NCBI GenBank assembly: GCA_030035585.1
Contig: CM057460.1
Coordinates: 220,803,711-220,867,710, forward strand
DNA length: 64,000 bases
Direction of reading: 5' to 3'
DNA from: Dugong dugon
Lineage: Eukaryota > Chordata > Mammalia > Sirenia > Dugongidae
Shown one piece after another: positions 11,478 through 21,643 of the stretch (position 1 is the first letter of the stretch; every line of letters begins with the position of its first letter). A program made the position numbers and the translations under genes. Below the pieces are notes generated by a model. It searched no databases and was not told where the DNA came from. It saw only the letters and a list, made by a program, of their open reading frames with translations.

Positions 11478-12940
11478 CTAAAACACAAGCACATTTTTTA
11501 AAAACGCCTTTATTACAAACACTATTTCTGACTCCTCACTCCAAGGAACAAAATGTATTAAAAACTTCATGGTGGCAAAGATCTGTCCTCCTCATTCTGA
11601 GGTGTCTTGGAGCTCCTTGCAGAGCCTTACACTTAGCACACATGTAGAACGTATTTGATTTGATAAATTATTCTTCAAACGGTATTTAATCACCGCGAAG
11701 TATCTCATGTGGCCATTACAATATATGAAATAATTGTTAACTGTGCTTAATGTCATTTACATTGACGTGACCTATGTATGTGGGACCATGACTAATTTTT
11801 TAAACAATTATTCTGAGCATTTTTTCCCCACAAATAACCCTCAAACATCAACCTAACTCCTGATTTATCTTGAAATATGCTTGGCATTTTTCCCGTCAGT
11901 TTGGATGTGAACATCTAGTGGTAATACCCACTGATAAAAGTGGTTATCATTCTCAGGTGATTAAGGGACAGTTCATAATGTCATCCTTTTCTGTCCCTCC
12001 ACCCCCAAAAGAAAATCTTTATAAAGGAAATCCAGTCTCTCCAAACTGACTTCTATTACACTAAATTTTTAAATAACTGCTTGGTTTTATCACAACTTCT
12101 CCAAATGCTAGTTCATTCTAACTCTAAATTGTGTAATTATAATAGTTCTGCTGAAATACAAATTATCTAGTGCCCCTGGGGTGAACAAGTTAGAATATAT
12201 TTCATGTTCTATTCAACAGAGGAAATACGTTGTTTCTTAGACCACGGCAACGTTGTGGCAGCCCGGCTGGCTCCCTCCCCCCGACACTTGCAGCTACCCT
12301 TTCTTCCTCTTTAGCAGGAAGACAGGAGAGTGGATGACAGTTGGCTTGCCAGCCAGCTTAGTGCCTCTCCATGGGGTTGTGAGAAGCGGTGGCATGCCAA
12401 GTTATTTTTGGCCAGGCACTGCAACACACAGACCCTTCAGGAGCCTTCCTGTTGTCAATGGCCTAAGTGGCAGCCGATGTACCTGCAGAACGTGAATCGA
12501 TGTTGCTATGGAGACAGAACACCTCTTCCTGGTTCTGTCAAAATCCATCTCTATCTGCAAGGAGGCAGGGGTCAGGAAGGAAAGAAACACCAGTGCCAGG
12601 GAGAAAACGTGAGGAGGGACCCCTCGGGGTCCTGCAGCGCTGGAGAAATCCTATTGGCTTTTTGTGCTAACGGATTCACACACATCATTGCATTTAGAAT
12701 CCAAATCTCCTTTCCACTTGTATTAGACGATATGATTTTTGGAAAATCATGGGGATTTTATTGTTGTTGGTGATGGTTTTTCGTTTTGCTTTGCTTTGTT
12801 TTTTGGAGTCTAAAACCAGCCTTCACAGGACCGCCACTTAACATCTTTATGGTTTCACTTTCCTCACTGTCACACCAGGACGATCCAGATGACCTCTGAG
12901 CCCTGCCATTCCACTATTTCCATGATGCTGTTTGACATTC
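11478..12940. other. Repeat-poor stretch, no gene recognised
   Basis: AT-rich to about 12240, then more balanced composition. GTTGCTATGGAGAC at 12504-12517 resembles an RFX X-box. The 147-aa frame at 12330-12773 shows no domain, and its overlapping frames on both strands are equally open, so I do not call it. Confidence 0.45.
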
Positions 12941-13143
12941 GGGAGTCCCTGGCTGGTGTACATGGTTCAAGCACTTGGCTAACTGAAAGTTTGGAGGTTC
13001 AAATCCACCCGAAGGTACCTCAGAACAAAAGCCTGAAAATCTACTTCTGAAAAATCAGCCCCTGAAAACCTTATGGAGCACAGTTCTACTCTGACACACA
13101 TGGGGTCGCCACGAGTCAGAAAAGACTCGACAGCAACTGGTTT
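12941..13143 (+). mobile_element. tRNA-headed afrotherian SINE, long variant
   Basis: Head GGGAGTCCCTGGCTGGTGTA, box B-like GAGGTTCAAATCC, RTE-like body ATCTACTTCTGAAAAATCAG. Tail GGGGTCGCCACGAGTCAGAA then GACTCGACAGCAACTGG. Confidence 0.9.
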
Positions 13144-13280
13144 ATTTGAAGTTCTGTTTTCAGTCTGAATACGCTTTAGCTATTCTGCCCGGAACTTGAA
13201 CCAAAATGTCACAATTTAAGCGAATGAAAATAGGGCCGCGCATGCAACAACAGCAAATAAGTACCTTCCTACCTTTATAT

Positions 13281-13462
13281 AGGAAACCCTGGTGGTGTAG
13301 TGGTTAAGTGCTATGGCTGCTAGCCAAAAGGCAACAGTTCGAATCCACCAGGTGCTCCTTGGAAACTCTATAGGGTAGTTCTACCCTGTCCTATAGGGTT
13401 GCTATGAGTCAGAATCGACTCAATGGCAATAGGTTGGGTTTTTTTTTTTTTTTTTTTTTTTG
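13281..13462 (+). mobile_element. tRNA-headed afrotherian SINE, short variant
   Basis: Head AGGAAACCCTGGTGGTGTAG, box B AGTTCGAATCC, then directly CTCTATAGGGTAGTTCTACC and the tail GAGTCAGAATCGACTCAATG. It ends GGTTGGG plus a run of about 22 T. The RTE-like central body is absent. Confidence 0.92.
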
Positions 13463-14906
13463 GTTATTACCTTTATACAAGGGATTAAAGTGGCTCTCCT
13501 TTCTGCCTCCCTCTCTGGGATGTGTGTTCTGTGGTGTCAGCATGTGGCTGGCACAGTGCTTAGCTCTTGAGAGGGCAGGAGGAAGGTTGGAGGCAGGCCG
13601 CCCTTGGCAGACAGGGTCCTGGTTCCATCCTCTTGTTCTTGCTGCTGCCTGCTCCTGGGTGGCCCTGGGTCTGGCCTACTGCTCTCTCTTTTCCTCATCT
13701 GTGTGATCCTGCACGTGGCTTTGAGTTTGTAACACCATTTCCTTTAAACACTGTCTTCACCCAGTTTTGATGCGCTGGCTGGAGGTCGATCTGTTCCACT
13801 TCTTGAGCAGCTGATTAAGTCCACTTCCCAACGGCTCACCTTAACGGGTTCTCATACTCCTGAACCACACTATGCACCCATCCTAATCACCCCGGTCTAG
13901 GCACTCCACAAACAGGGAAAGCCCCTATGTCTCCTGAGCCTGCGGAATTAATCAAAATGCCCCATTCCCTGGAAGCCCATGCAACCTAACTAACCCCACC
14001 CTGCTTGCCATACATAAGCCCTCTCCTACAATTCTAGCTTGCTGTTGCCTTGTCCCTTAGTGTAATCCCCTCTATGGCCCGGAGTCACGGCATGCTGTGC
14101 TTCCTGTCTCTGGGGTCTGTAATAGATTCTATTTGTTTTCTGCCCTTCCTGTACGAGCCTCACTTCCTCATGCTGCACCTAACAGACCTTTCAAGACCCC
14201 ATTGGGTCAAACTAAACACAGAGTGTTAGCCCCAGGCCCAGCCTATGGGCCTCATGAGTGGCTGGCTACCATGCAGAGCTGGTAAGCTCTCGGTGCTCAG
14301 GGCTGCTGGTGCTTAAAGCAAAAGGCAGGCCTGACCGCAGAGCCCAGTGATGCAGGAGCCTAAGATGGGGTGTGGAAACTTCATATTGGGTATCACTGAC
14401 GCAGAAGTACCAATGAAGATCATGATTCATCATGAACACACGTGAGCATTCTATTAGACCTGTGACATACCAGGACTTCCCCCTTATGCTCTGGTTATTT
14501 GCAAGAGACCCATAAGGCCTGGTACCTGCATGTGCTTTGCTATTTTGGTGAAACACCAGCTCAGCCCTTACTGCCCTGCAGGGGGCACTCAGTGGGCCTC
14601 GCTGACCGTCTCACATGGATTTTCAATGAGGTTCTGCTCGTATCTGCGTACAATCACCACCTAAAGCTTCCATGAAATTATTTTTCACGGAATTTCAGGA
14701 TGAAAAGCCACGCATCATGCTATTTATAAATTTGGTAATTGAAAAAAAAAAAGTCTAGGTAGCCTTCTATAATTCTCTTCCAGATGTGTGTATCTACCTC
14801 TGTCTAACATTTGAACAAAAGAGCAGGTACCCTTGAAACATCTGGGTAACTTCAATCTCATCACAAAACACACGATTTATTTTCTGGCATGACTGTAGAC
14901 TCCAAA
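13463..14906. other. Moderately GC-rich stretch, possible LTR remnant
   Basis: No coding gene recognised. About 13770-14200 has LTR-like character: a CATACATAAGCCC TATA-like motif near 14010, a CTCTGGGGTCTGTAATAGA region near 14107 and a pyrimidine-rich segment after it. I could not fix ends or a TSD, so this is only a suggestion. The 96-aa antisense frame at 14266-14556 has no recognisable domain. Confidence 0.3.
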
Positions 14907-15096
14907 TCTTCTACCAGTCAATTCCGACTCATGCGGACCCCATCGGAGTTTTGTGCTCTGTAAGGATTCCAACGGTTGATACTTCAGAAGCAGGTCACCA
15001 GGTCTTTCTTCTGAGGTGCCTCTGGGTAGACTCCAACCTCCAGCCTTTTGGTTAGCAGCCGAGTGCGTTAACAATCTGTACTATGCAGGGACTCCC
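14907..15096 (-). mobile_element. tRNA-headed afrotherian SINE, long variant, antisense
   Basis: The plus strand shows the complement of the tail (CAGTCAATTCCGACTCATGC), body (ACTTCAGAAGCAGGTCACCA) and head (TTTTGGTTAGCAGCCGAGTG ... GCAGGGACTCCC). Confidence 0.86.
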
Positions 15097-15178
15097 TCCA
15101 AAACTTGTAGCTTCTGCTTAATGCAAGCGACTATTTCCATTGTTTCAGCTCTCCAGTCTATTGGAAGGCATTTAACTC

Positions 15179-15760
15179 TAGGTAGGCCCTGGATTACAAA
15201 CGAGTTCCCTTCCCTTCCTAAGTCTGTCGTTAAGTGGAATTTGTACGTAAGTCAGAACAGCAGGTACAGTTTGTATGTAGCATCAGTTAACGAAATGTTT
15301 GTCTTAGTATATACTGTACCTTTCTATGCATAAAAAACATTAAACAGACACTTCCAGATACACTAAAACATCTTTAACATAATAATAAAAGCAACTGCCA
15401 ACCAGTCAATTCTGACTCATAATGACCCTATAGGACAGAGTAGAGCTGCCCCGTAAGGTTTCCAAGGCTGTAAATCTTTACAGACACAGACTGCCACATC
15501 TTTCTCTCACAGAGCAGCTAGTGGGTTCCAACCACCACCCTTTCAGTTAGCAGCTGAGTGCTTTAATCACAGTGCCACCAGTGCTTCTTAACATAATAAT
15601 ACAGTAATAATAATGTTTTGATATGCATTGCAACATAGTGGCTGTTTGTTATTACGAACCATCGTATGTACCTTGAATTTTTATACAGTCAGCTTTAGGG
15701 GGGTTAGTTCTAACTAGGAGTTGTATGTAAGTTGGATACTGGTAACCTAGAGACTGCCCG
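15179..15760. mobile_element. Tigger-like DNA transposon remnant (host of a SINE)
   Basis: The left end TAGGTAGGCCCTGGATTAC matches the complement of the right end (CGGGCAGTCTCTAGGTTAC) as imperfect terminal inverted repeats, and TA follows the right end. Without the inserted SINE and one TSD copy it is about 368 bp and has no transposase. Same TIR family as 46340-46613. The pogo/Tigger assignment rests on TIR form and TA target and is tentative. Confidence 0.62.
15388..15587 (-). mobile_element. tRNA-headed SINE inserted in the Tigger-like element
   Basis: Antisense SINE with tail complement (CAACCAGTCAATTCTGACTC) and head complement (CACAGTGCCACCAGTGC). It is flanked by a perfect 14-bp TSD, TTAACATAATAATA, at 15374-15387 and 15588-15601. 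The insertion post-dates the DNA transposon. Confidence 0.92.
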
Positions 15761-16239
15761 TACTCTGAACTAGTATGTTTGATAAATGACGTTATTGACT
15801 AGTCCTATATTATTCATGAAGTAGATGAATTTTCCATGTGGGGTTAAATATCCACTAGAATAAATGCTGGAAGCCAGAAACCTACAAACTTCAAGTTGAA
15901 TTTCAATGACACGCTGAAATGCCCACATTCAGGGGGCACACATGTGCGTAACTCTACCTTACTTTTAAATAGCCTCCTTCTTTAAGAGAATGTGCTTCTC
16001 CTATATAATAATCATAGCACATCAAATAGGAGAAGTGAGATTAAATACAATGGCACTACATTCCAGAAAATGTTCTCCAGAAAAGTGTTTTAAAATCAAA
16101 GATTGCTGCCAAAATTTAAATGCATTAAATCTGTTTATAGTTTCGTAGGTTCTTGAGGAGGAAAAACAAAATCACTAAAGTGAGAATGGATGAAAAATAT
16201 ATAGAGTGTATATAAAACCCTCTCCAAAAAAGAGAAAAA

Positions 16240-16387
16240 AAACACCAAACCCGTTGCCGTCCAGTCAATTCCAAACTCATAGTGACCCTACTGCTCCATA
16301 GGGTTTCCAAGGAGTGGCTGGTGGATTCGAACTGCCAACCTTTTGGTTAGCAGTTGGTGCTCTTAACCACTGTGCCACCAGAGCTCC
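16240..16387 (-). mobile_element. tRNA-headed afrotherian SINE, short variant, antisense
   Basis: Plus strand reads AACACCAAACCCGTTGCCGT, then AGGGTTTCCAAGGAGTGGC, TTTTGGTTAGCAGTTGG and GCCACCAGAGCTCC. These are the complements of tail, body, box B region and head. Confidence 0.9.
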
Positions 16388-16449
16388 AGTGTGTATCCAA
16401 AGAATCACAAATCATCCAATTTCTAAATACGACTGCAAGCACCTTTCTC

Positions 16450-16462
16450 TCTCTCTCTCTCT
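16450..16462. repeat. (TC)n microsatellite
   Basis: Short CT dinucleotide run between the SINE at 16240-16387 and the MER20. Confidence 0.7.
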
Positions 16463-16499
16463 GTGGTCTCACAATTCTACAACCCTTACGTGTCTAGAA

Positions 16500-16720
16500 T
16501 AGTGGTTCCCAACCAGTGGTAATTACGGCCCTCAGAGGACATCTGGTAATAGCTAGAGACGTTTTTGGTGGTCACAACTGGGCAGAGGGGATGTGAAACT
16601 GCCGTCTACTGGGTAGAGACCAGGGATGCTACTAAACATCTTAAAATGCACAGGATAGCCCTCCAGAACAAAAAATTACCAGGCCCGAAATGTTTACAAT
16701 GCTGAGGTTGAGAAATTCTG
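16500..16720 (+). mobile_element. MER20 (hAT-Charlie MITE)
   Basis: Starts AGTGGTTCCCAACCAGTGG. It contains GAGGACATCTGGTAATAGC, ACCAGGGATGCTACTAAAC and TGCACAGGATAGCCCTCCAG, and ends GAGGTTGAGAAATTCTG. These blocks follow MER20 in order. The flanks GTCTAGAA (16492-16499) and CTCTAGAC (16721-16728) match at 6 of 8 positions, consistent with a decayed hAT 8-bp TSD. Confidence 0.88.
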
Positions 16721-16849
16721 CTCTAGACCAAAACTAAGCATAAAGCATGTGGTTTGCGTTGGTGTGTGTTATATTGAACTGACAAGGAAGACAGAACTTT
16801 TGATTAACCAAGGGCAATACCAGGCAGTTAGTAAACAGAACCAAAGAAA

Positions 16850-17005
16850 CAAACCAAACCCATTGCCATCGAGTTGACTCCGACTCAGTGACCCTGCAGG
16901 ACAGAGTAGAACTGCCCCAGAGCGTTTCCAAGGAGTGGCTGGCGGATTCGAACTGTTGACCTTTTGGTTAGCATCCGAGCTCTTAAATACTGTGTCACCA
17001 GGGCT
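16850..17005 (-). mobile_element. tRNA-headed afrotherian SINE, short variant, antisense
   Basis: Plus strand AAACCCATTGCCATCGAGTT ... GGACAGAGTAGAACTGCCCC ... TTTTGGTTAGCATCCGAGC ... GTCACCAGGGCT. Little diverged in the tail, so relatively young. Confidence 0.92.
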
Positions 17006-17512
17006 GAAGTCTAGTACAAACTCAAATGGCAAAATGGCATGCTGTTCTCCGTAGAAGAAGAGCTAAGCAAATAAAACCCATTTCAACTCAGTTATCACGT
17101 GTTAACTCAAATCAACAAAGAGGGGTAACAGCAATGCAATTTGTTCCACTTGATTAGTTTATTTTGCTCAACAAGGAGGTCAGATTTGATGTTCATGATC
17201 ATCAAGCACAAATCCTACACAGTGTATTTAATAAGAATGCAATGTAGTTTTAAATGCCTTCATTAATTTGATTTTTTTTCCCCTTTTAAAACAATAAATA
17301 TTGATAACTGAATCCAAGTCACATTGTCTCTTTGGGTTCAGTTCCTTAATTTTAAAAGAAGAAACTTCAACGTGGTGCATCTTTTTTAAATCAGAGTTCA
17401 AGGGGCCCTGCTGGTGCATGACAAATATTCTGGGGAATATGACAGGAAAGTGTATATATATGTGTATGTACATATATATGTGATGTGGGTGTGTGTGTGG
17501 GTGTATGTGTGA
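17006..17512. other. No gene; short TATG/GT-rich repeat near 17450-17510
   Basis: AT-rich DNA with a purine/pyrimidine alternating tract (TATATATGTGTATGTACATA, then GTGTGTGTGGGTGTATG) just before the next SINE. The two overlapping frames on opposite strands are not genes. Confidence 0.55.
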
Positions 17513-17722
17513 GGAGACCCTAGTGGTGGAAGTGGTTAACATATTCAGTGTTAAACAAAGGTTGAACGTTTGAGTCCACCAAGAGGCACCTTGGAAGAAA
17601 GGCCTGGCAAACTACTTCCAAAAAATCAGCCATTGAAAACCCTATGGAGCACAGTTCTATACTGATACACATGGGGTTGCCAAGAATCTCGAAATCAACT
17701 TGATGGCAACTGGTTATTTAAA
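17513..17722 (+). mobile_element. tRNA-headed afrotherian SINE, long variant
   Basis: Head GGAGACCCTAGTGGTGGAAG, box B-like CGTTTGAGTCC, then CTTGGAAGAAAGGCCTGGC, which the RTE 5' region also has (AGGAAGAAAGGCCTGG at 38660). Tail ends CTTGATGGCAACTGGTTA. Confidence 0.9.
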
Positions 17723-17725
17723 TAT

Positions 17726-18450
17726 TGTTGTTAGGTGCCGTAGAGTTGGTCCTGACCCATAGCAACCCTACGTACAACAGAATGTAATATTGCCCCATCC
17801 TGCGCCATCCTCACAATCACTGCTATGTTTGAGCCCACCGCTGCAGCCACTGTGTCAATCCATCTCGTTGAGGGTCTTCCGTTCTTTCACTGAACCTCCA
17901 CTCTACCAAGCATGATGTCTGTCTCTAGGGACTGGTCCCTCCTGATAACATGTCTAAGTATGTGAGACAAAGTCTCACATTCCTCGCTTCTAAGGGGCAT
18001 TCTGGCTGTACTTCTTCCAAGACAGATTTGTTCATTCTTCTGATAGTCTATAATATATTCTATATTCTTCCCCAACACCGTAGTTCAAATGCGTTGATTC
18101 TTCTTCTGTCTTTCTTATTAATTGTCCAGCTTTCACATGCATATAAGGTGATTTAAAATACCATGGCTTGGGTCAGGCACATCTGAGTCCTCAAAGTGAT
18201 ATATTTGCTTTTTAACACTTTAAAGAGGTCTTTCGCAACAGAATTGCCCAGTGCAATATATATTTGCCCAATGCAATATACATAATTTGCCCAATGCAGT
18301 ATACATGTGTGTTTGATATCTTGACTGCTGGTTCTATGGTGTTGACCATGGATCCAAGTGAAATGAAATCCTTGACAACTTCGAAATTTTCTCCATTTAT
18401 CACGATGTTGCTTATTGGTCCAGTTGTGTGTATGTGTGTATCTACCACCA
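17726..18450 (-). mobile_element. RTE 3' half, antisense
   Basis: The left end TTGTTGTTAGGTGCCGTAGA is the complement of the RTE 3' terminus. The minus strand encodes fragments of the region after the reverse transcriptase, for example GPISNIVINGENFEVVKDF, which matches GPISNIMINGEKIQVVKDF in the RTE at 41847-41900. Stops and frameshifts are frequent. A three-unit local tandem expansion lies at 18243-18308. Confidence 0.88.
18243..18308. repeat. Short tandem repeat, 3 units of about 20-24 bp
   Basis: Three copies of a TTGCCCAATGCAATATACAT-type unit lie inside the antisense RTE, in the segment that encodes the conserved IALGK stretch. The equivalent RTE region at about 41955 has one copy, so this is a local expansion. 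Confidence 0.78.
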
Positions 18451-18822
18451 ATAGGTCAGTTTGTCATACTGTGGTGGCTTGGGTGTTGCTCCGATTCTAG
18501 AGTACATACTACCAGTATTTCAAATATCATCACGGTCACCCACGGAGGACAGATTTCAGTAGAGCTTCCAGACTAAGACTAGGAAGAAGGGCCTGGCAAT
18601 CTACTTCCAAAAATTAGCCAATGAAAACCCTATGGAGGACTACAGGCTATTGTCCAATATAATGCTGGAAATGAGCCCCCTAGGTTAGAAGGCACTCAAA
18701 ATACACAGTGGCGACAACAATGGACTCAAGTTTTGCTGAAGATGGGCAGGGATCATGAGGTACCCATGGGGTCACCAGGAGTCAGAGCTGACTCGACAGC
18801 ACCTAACAACAGCAACAGATGT
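18451..18822 (+). mobile_element. RTE internal-deletion derivative
   Basis: The RTE 5' region (GGTCAGTTTGTCATACTGTG, ACCAGTATTTCAAATATC, AATGCTGGAAATGAGCCCCC) runs to about 18700. It is then joined directly to the RTE 3' end (CAACAATGGACTCAAG ... GACTCGACAGCACCTAACAA). The roughly 2.5-kb coding middle is missing. It lies head to head with the antisense RTE at 17726-18450. Confidence 0.85.
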
Positions 18823-18837
18823 ATATGTGGAGTCAAA

Positions 18838-19060
18838 GTGACAACAGCAACTTGAAAGATTAGATAGGAACCCTAGGGGGTAGTGAGTTTATATTAATGG
18901 AACAACTCAGAAAGGCAGGGTGAGAATGACTGCCTCACTCGAAGAATGCAACCGATGTCACTGAATTGTACACGTAGAAACGGTTGAATTGGTATATGTT
19001 TTGCTGTGTACATGCTCAACAACAACAAAATTCAATTAAAAAAAAAATATATATATATAT
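18838..19060 (+). mobile_element. Retrotransposon 3'UTR fragment with A-rich tail (L1-like)
   Basis: Contains AACGATTGAATTGG-type sequence: AATGTCACTGAATTG-like block GATGTCACTGAATTGTACAC followed by TGGTATATGTTTTGCTGTG, and an AACAACAACAAAATTC tail. It resembles the L1-C tail near 32890 (GTCAATGTCACTGAACTGTG). It represents the 3' end only. Confidence 0.6.
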
Positions 19061-19098
19061 GTATTTGTGTGTGTGTACATCCTTGAAAAAGAAGCAAA

Positions 19099-19159
19099 CA
19101 TAGGTTTGCCATGAATCAGAGCCAACTTGACAGCACCTAATAACAGCAACAAACATATA
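19099..19159 (+). mobile_element. Minimal RTE-tail insertion (61 bp) with TSD
   Basis: Only the terminal RTE tail is present (GCCATGAATCAGAGCCAACT, TGACAGCACCTAATAACAGC). It is flanked by TCCTTGAAAAAGAAGCAAA (19080-19098) and TTCTTGAAAAAGAAACAAA (19160-19178), 17/19 identical, which I read as the TSD. This is a 5'-truncated insertion of about 60 bp. Confidence 0.8.
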
Positions 19160-19178
19160 TTCTTGAAAAAGAAACAAA

Positions 19179-20403
19179 ATTGACTGGCTGATGTCTATGG
19201 TCACGAGCAAAAGAAATTCCATTTTAAGAACATTATTAAATCTCAGTATCTGACGGGGTTTTGGTCAAGAGTTTGCAGAAGTCAGATGCCACAAGTTGGT
19301 ACTGGTACAATGCCCTTCTCCCTCTCTTCTCCAGTCTCAGAGCTGGGAGCATCCGGCCAGTATTCAAGGTTGGGAGGACAGAAGCAGACTGTAGTAGCCA
19401 CATAAGCAGAAGTGAATAACTCAACATAATCACATTCAATGAACAATGAATGTTAAAAGGCGAGTAAGTTGTTGGTTTTATATTTTAGATGGCACATGTA
19501 AAACGAACTCTCAAGCAGAACTCAAGGGACCAAGACTTTGACGAAGGCTTTACATTTATTAATTTTGTTGACCTTGTAACTTCTCCAGGTAACTTCATAC
19601 CTCTGTTAGTTCCCTAATGAGTTAAGACTTGCAGGCACTCAAATACTTTATAACTTAAAAACGTATTATTTATATTTAATAAAGGAATACTATTTCAAGA
19701 ATTTTTTGAATGAATGTGACTGTTTGATTTGATGAAAAGTATTTGGGTTACAATAAAATGTCAGTATATACATTAAAAAAAAATCTAAGTGGCAGTTTTC
19801 GTCCGTAAGCAAATTTAGATCTTAAGCAATTCTTAAAGTTAGAATTTTCACAAACAAATTTTTTTTTCCAAAATCAAAGTAAACTTTATTTTTATCTATC
19901 ATTTTCTAAGACATCTTCACATAAAAATCTAAAATTTGGAAAAGTAAGAAAGAGATAGTCCAAATGTTTTATTTTAGGCAGTATGGTTATGAGTGAATAT
20001 CCGTAAGAATTCTCTTTCTTCCCTTCCTTTTCCATGAGTTTATTTCCAAACTTTTCCTCTAGTTTTACTAGTACAGATTGATAAAGGAATTTAAAATATT
20101 AGGTATTTTTTCAAAGTTCGAATAATGGAAAAAGTTTGCTTATATAGCTGTATTACATATAATCTTTTTAAGTACTTATGTACATATATAAATATTTTAC
20201 CTAGAGTTAAGGTTTAATATCTATTACAATTATAGAAAAGAAGATAATAATGGGTATAAGTATGCCATAATAACTGAATATGTCAGTTAATTAGATTACT
20301 ATGATTTTATTGTACCGATAGCATTGTACTTGCTATTACTAAACATACTTTATTTTTATTGTAGTAAAATATCTCATTTATAGGTAGCAAGTAAATGCAT
20401 TTT
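19179..20403. other. AT-rich stretch, nothing recognised
   Basis: A-T rich sequence without a repeat or gene that I can name. The target site of L1-B is at its right edge. Confidence 0.55.
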
Positions 20404-20415
20404 AAGAGTCCTTGA
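20404..20415. repeat. L1-B target-site duplication, left copy
   Basis: AAGAGTCCTTGA here is repeated exactly at 22734-22745, immediately after the L1-B 3' end. Confidence 0.93.
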
Positions 20416-21643
20416 TCTACAGATACAATGCAATCCTGATCCAAATTCCACCAGCCGTTTTTAATGAGATGGAGAAACAAATCACCAACTTCATATGGAA
20501 AGGGAAGAGGCCCCGAATAAGTAAAGCATTACTCAAGAAGAAGAACAAAGCGGGAGGTCTCACACTACCTGATTTTAGAACCTATTATACTGCCACGGTA
20601 ATCAAAACAGCCTGGTACTGGTACAACAACAGATACATAGACCAATGGAACAGAATTGAGAATCCAGACATAAATTCATCCACCTATGAGCAGCTGATAT
20701 TTGACAAAGACCCAAAGTCCATTAACTGGGGAGAAGATAGTCTCTTTTACAAATGGTGCTGGTGTAACGGGATATCCATCTGCAAAAAACTGATACAAGA
20801 CCCATACCTCACACCATGCACAAAAACTAACTCAAAATGGATCAAAGACTTAAATATAAAATCAAAAATGATAAAGATCATAGAAGATAAAATAGGGACA
20901 ATGCTAGGATCCCTAATACATGGCATAAACATAATGTGAACCATAAGTAACAATGCACAAGCACCAGAAGAGAGACTAGATAAATGGGAGCTCCTAAAAG
21001 TCAAACACTTATGCTCATCAAAAGACTTCACCAAAAGAGTAAAAAGACAACCTACAGACTGGGAAAAAAAAATTTTTGTTATGACAAATCTGATCAGCAT
21101 CTGATCTCTAAAATCTACAAGAGACTGCAAAACTTCAGCTACCAAAAGACAAATAACCCAATTAAAAAATGGGCAAAGGATATGAACAGGCACTTCGCCA
21201 AAGAAGACATTCAGGTGGCTAACAGACACATGAACAAATGCTCACGATCATTAGCTATTAGAAAAATACAAATCAAAACTACAATGAGATACCATCTCAC
21301 CCCAACAAGGCTAGCATTAATCCAAAAAACACAAAATAATAAACGCTGGCGAGGTTGTGGAGAGACTGGAACACCTTTACTCTATTGGTGGGAATGTAAA
21401 ATGGTACAACCACTCTGGAAATTGATTTGGCGCTTCCTTAAAAAGCTAGAAATAGAAGTACCATATGATCCAGCTATCCCACTCTGTGGAATACATCTTA
21501 GAGAAATAAGAGCCGTCACAGGAATAGAGATATGCACACCCATGTTCATTGCAGCACTGCTCACAATAGCAAAAAGATGGAAACAACCTAAGTGCCCATC
21601 AACAGACGTATGGATAAACAAATATGGTATATCCACACAATAG
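20412..21643 (+). pseudogene. L1-B ORF2 C-terminal remnant
   Basis: Two open pieces (20412-20939 and 20984-21643) lie in different frames and match the ORF2 region after the palm, with [20 protein letters not shown] and [20 protein letters not shown]. The C-terminal C-x3-C-x7-H-x4-C motif is damaged: the first Cys is Arg (KRWRGCG) and the His is Tyr (LLYWWEC). The first ATG lies in flanking DNA and is not a real start. Non-functional. Confidence 0.93.

Noticed and set aside
12330-12773. A 147-aa open frame
   Set aside because: Overlapping open frames on both strands, no recognised domain, and no start or splice context.
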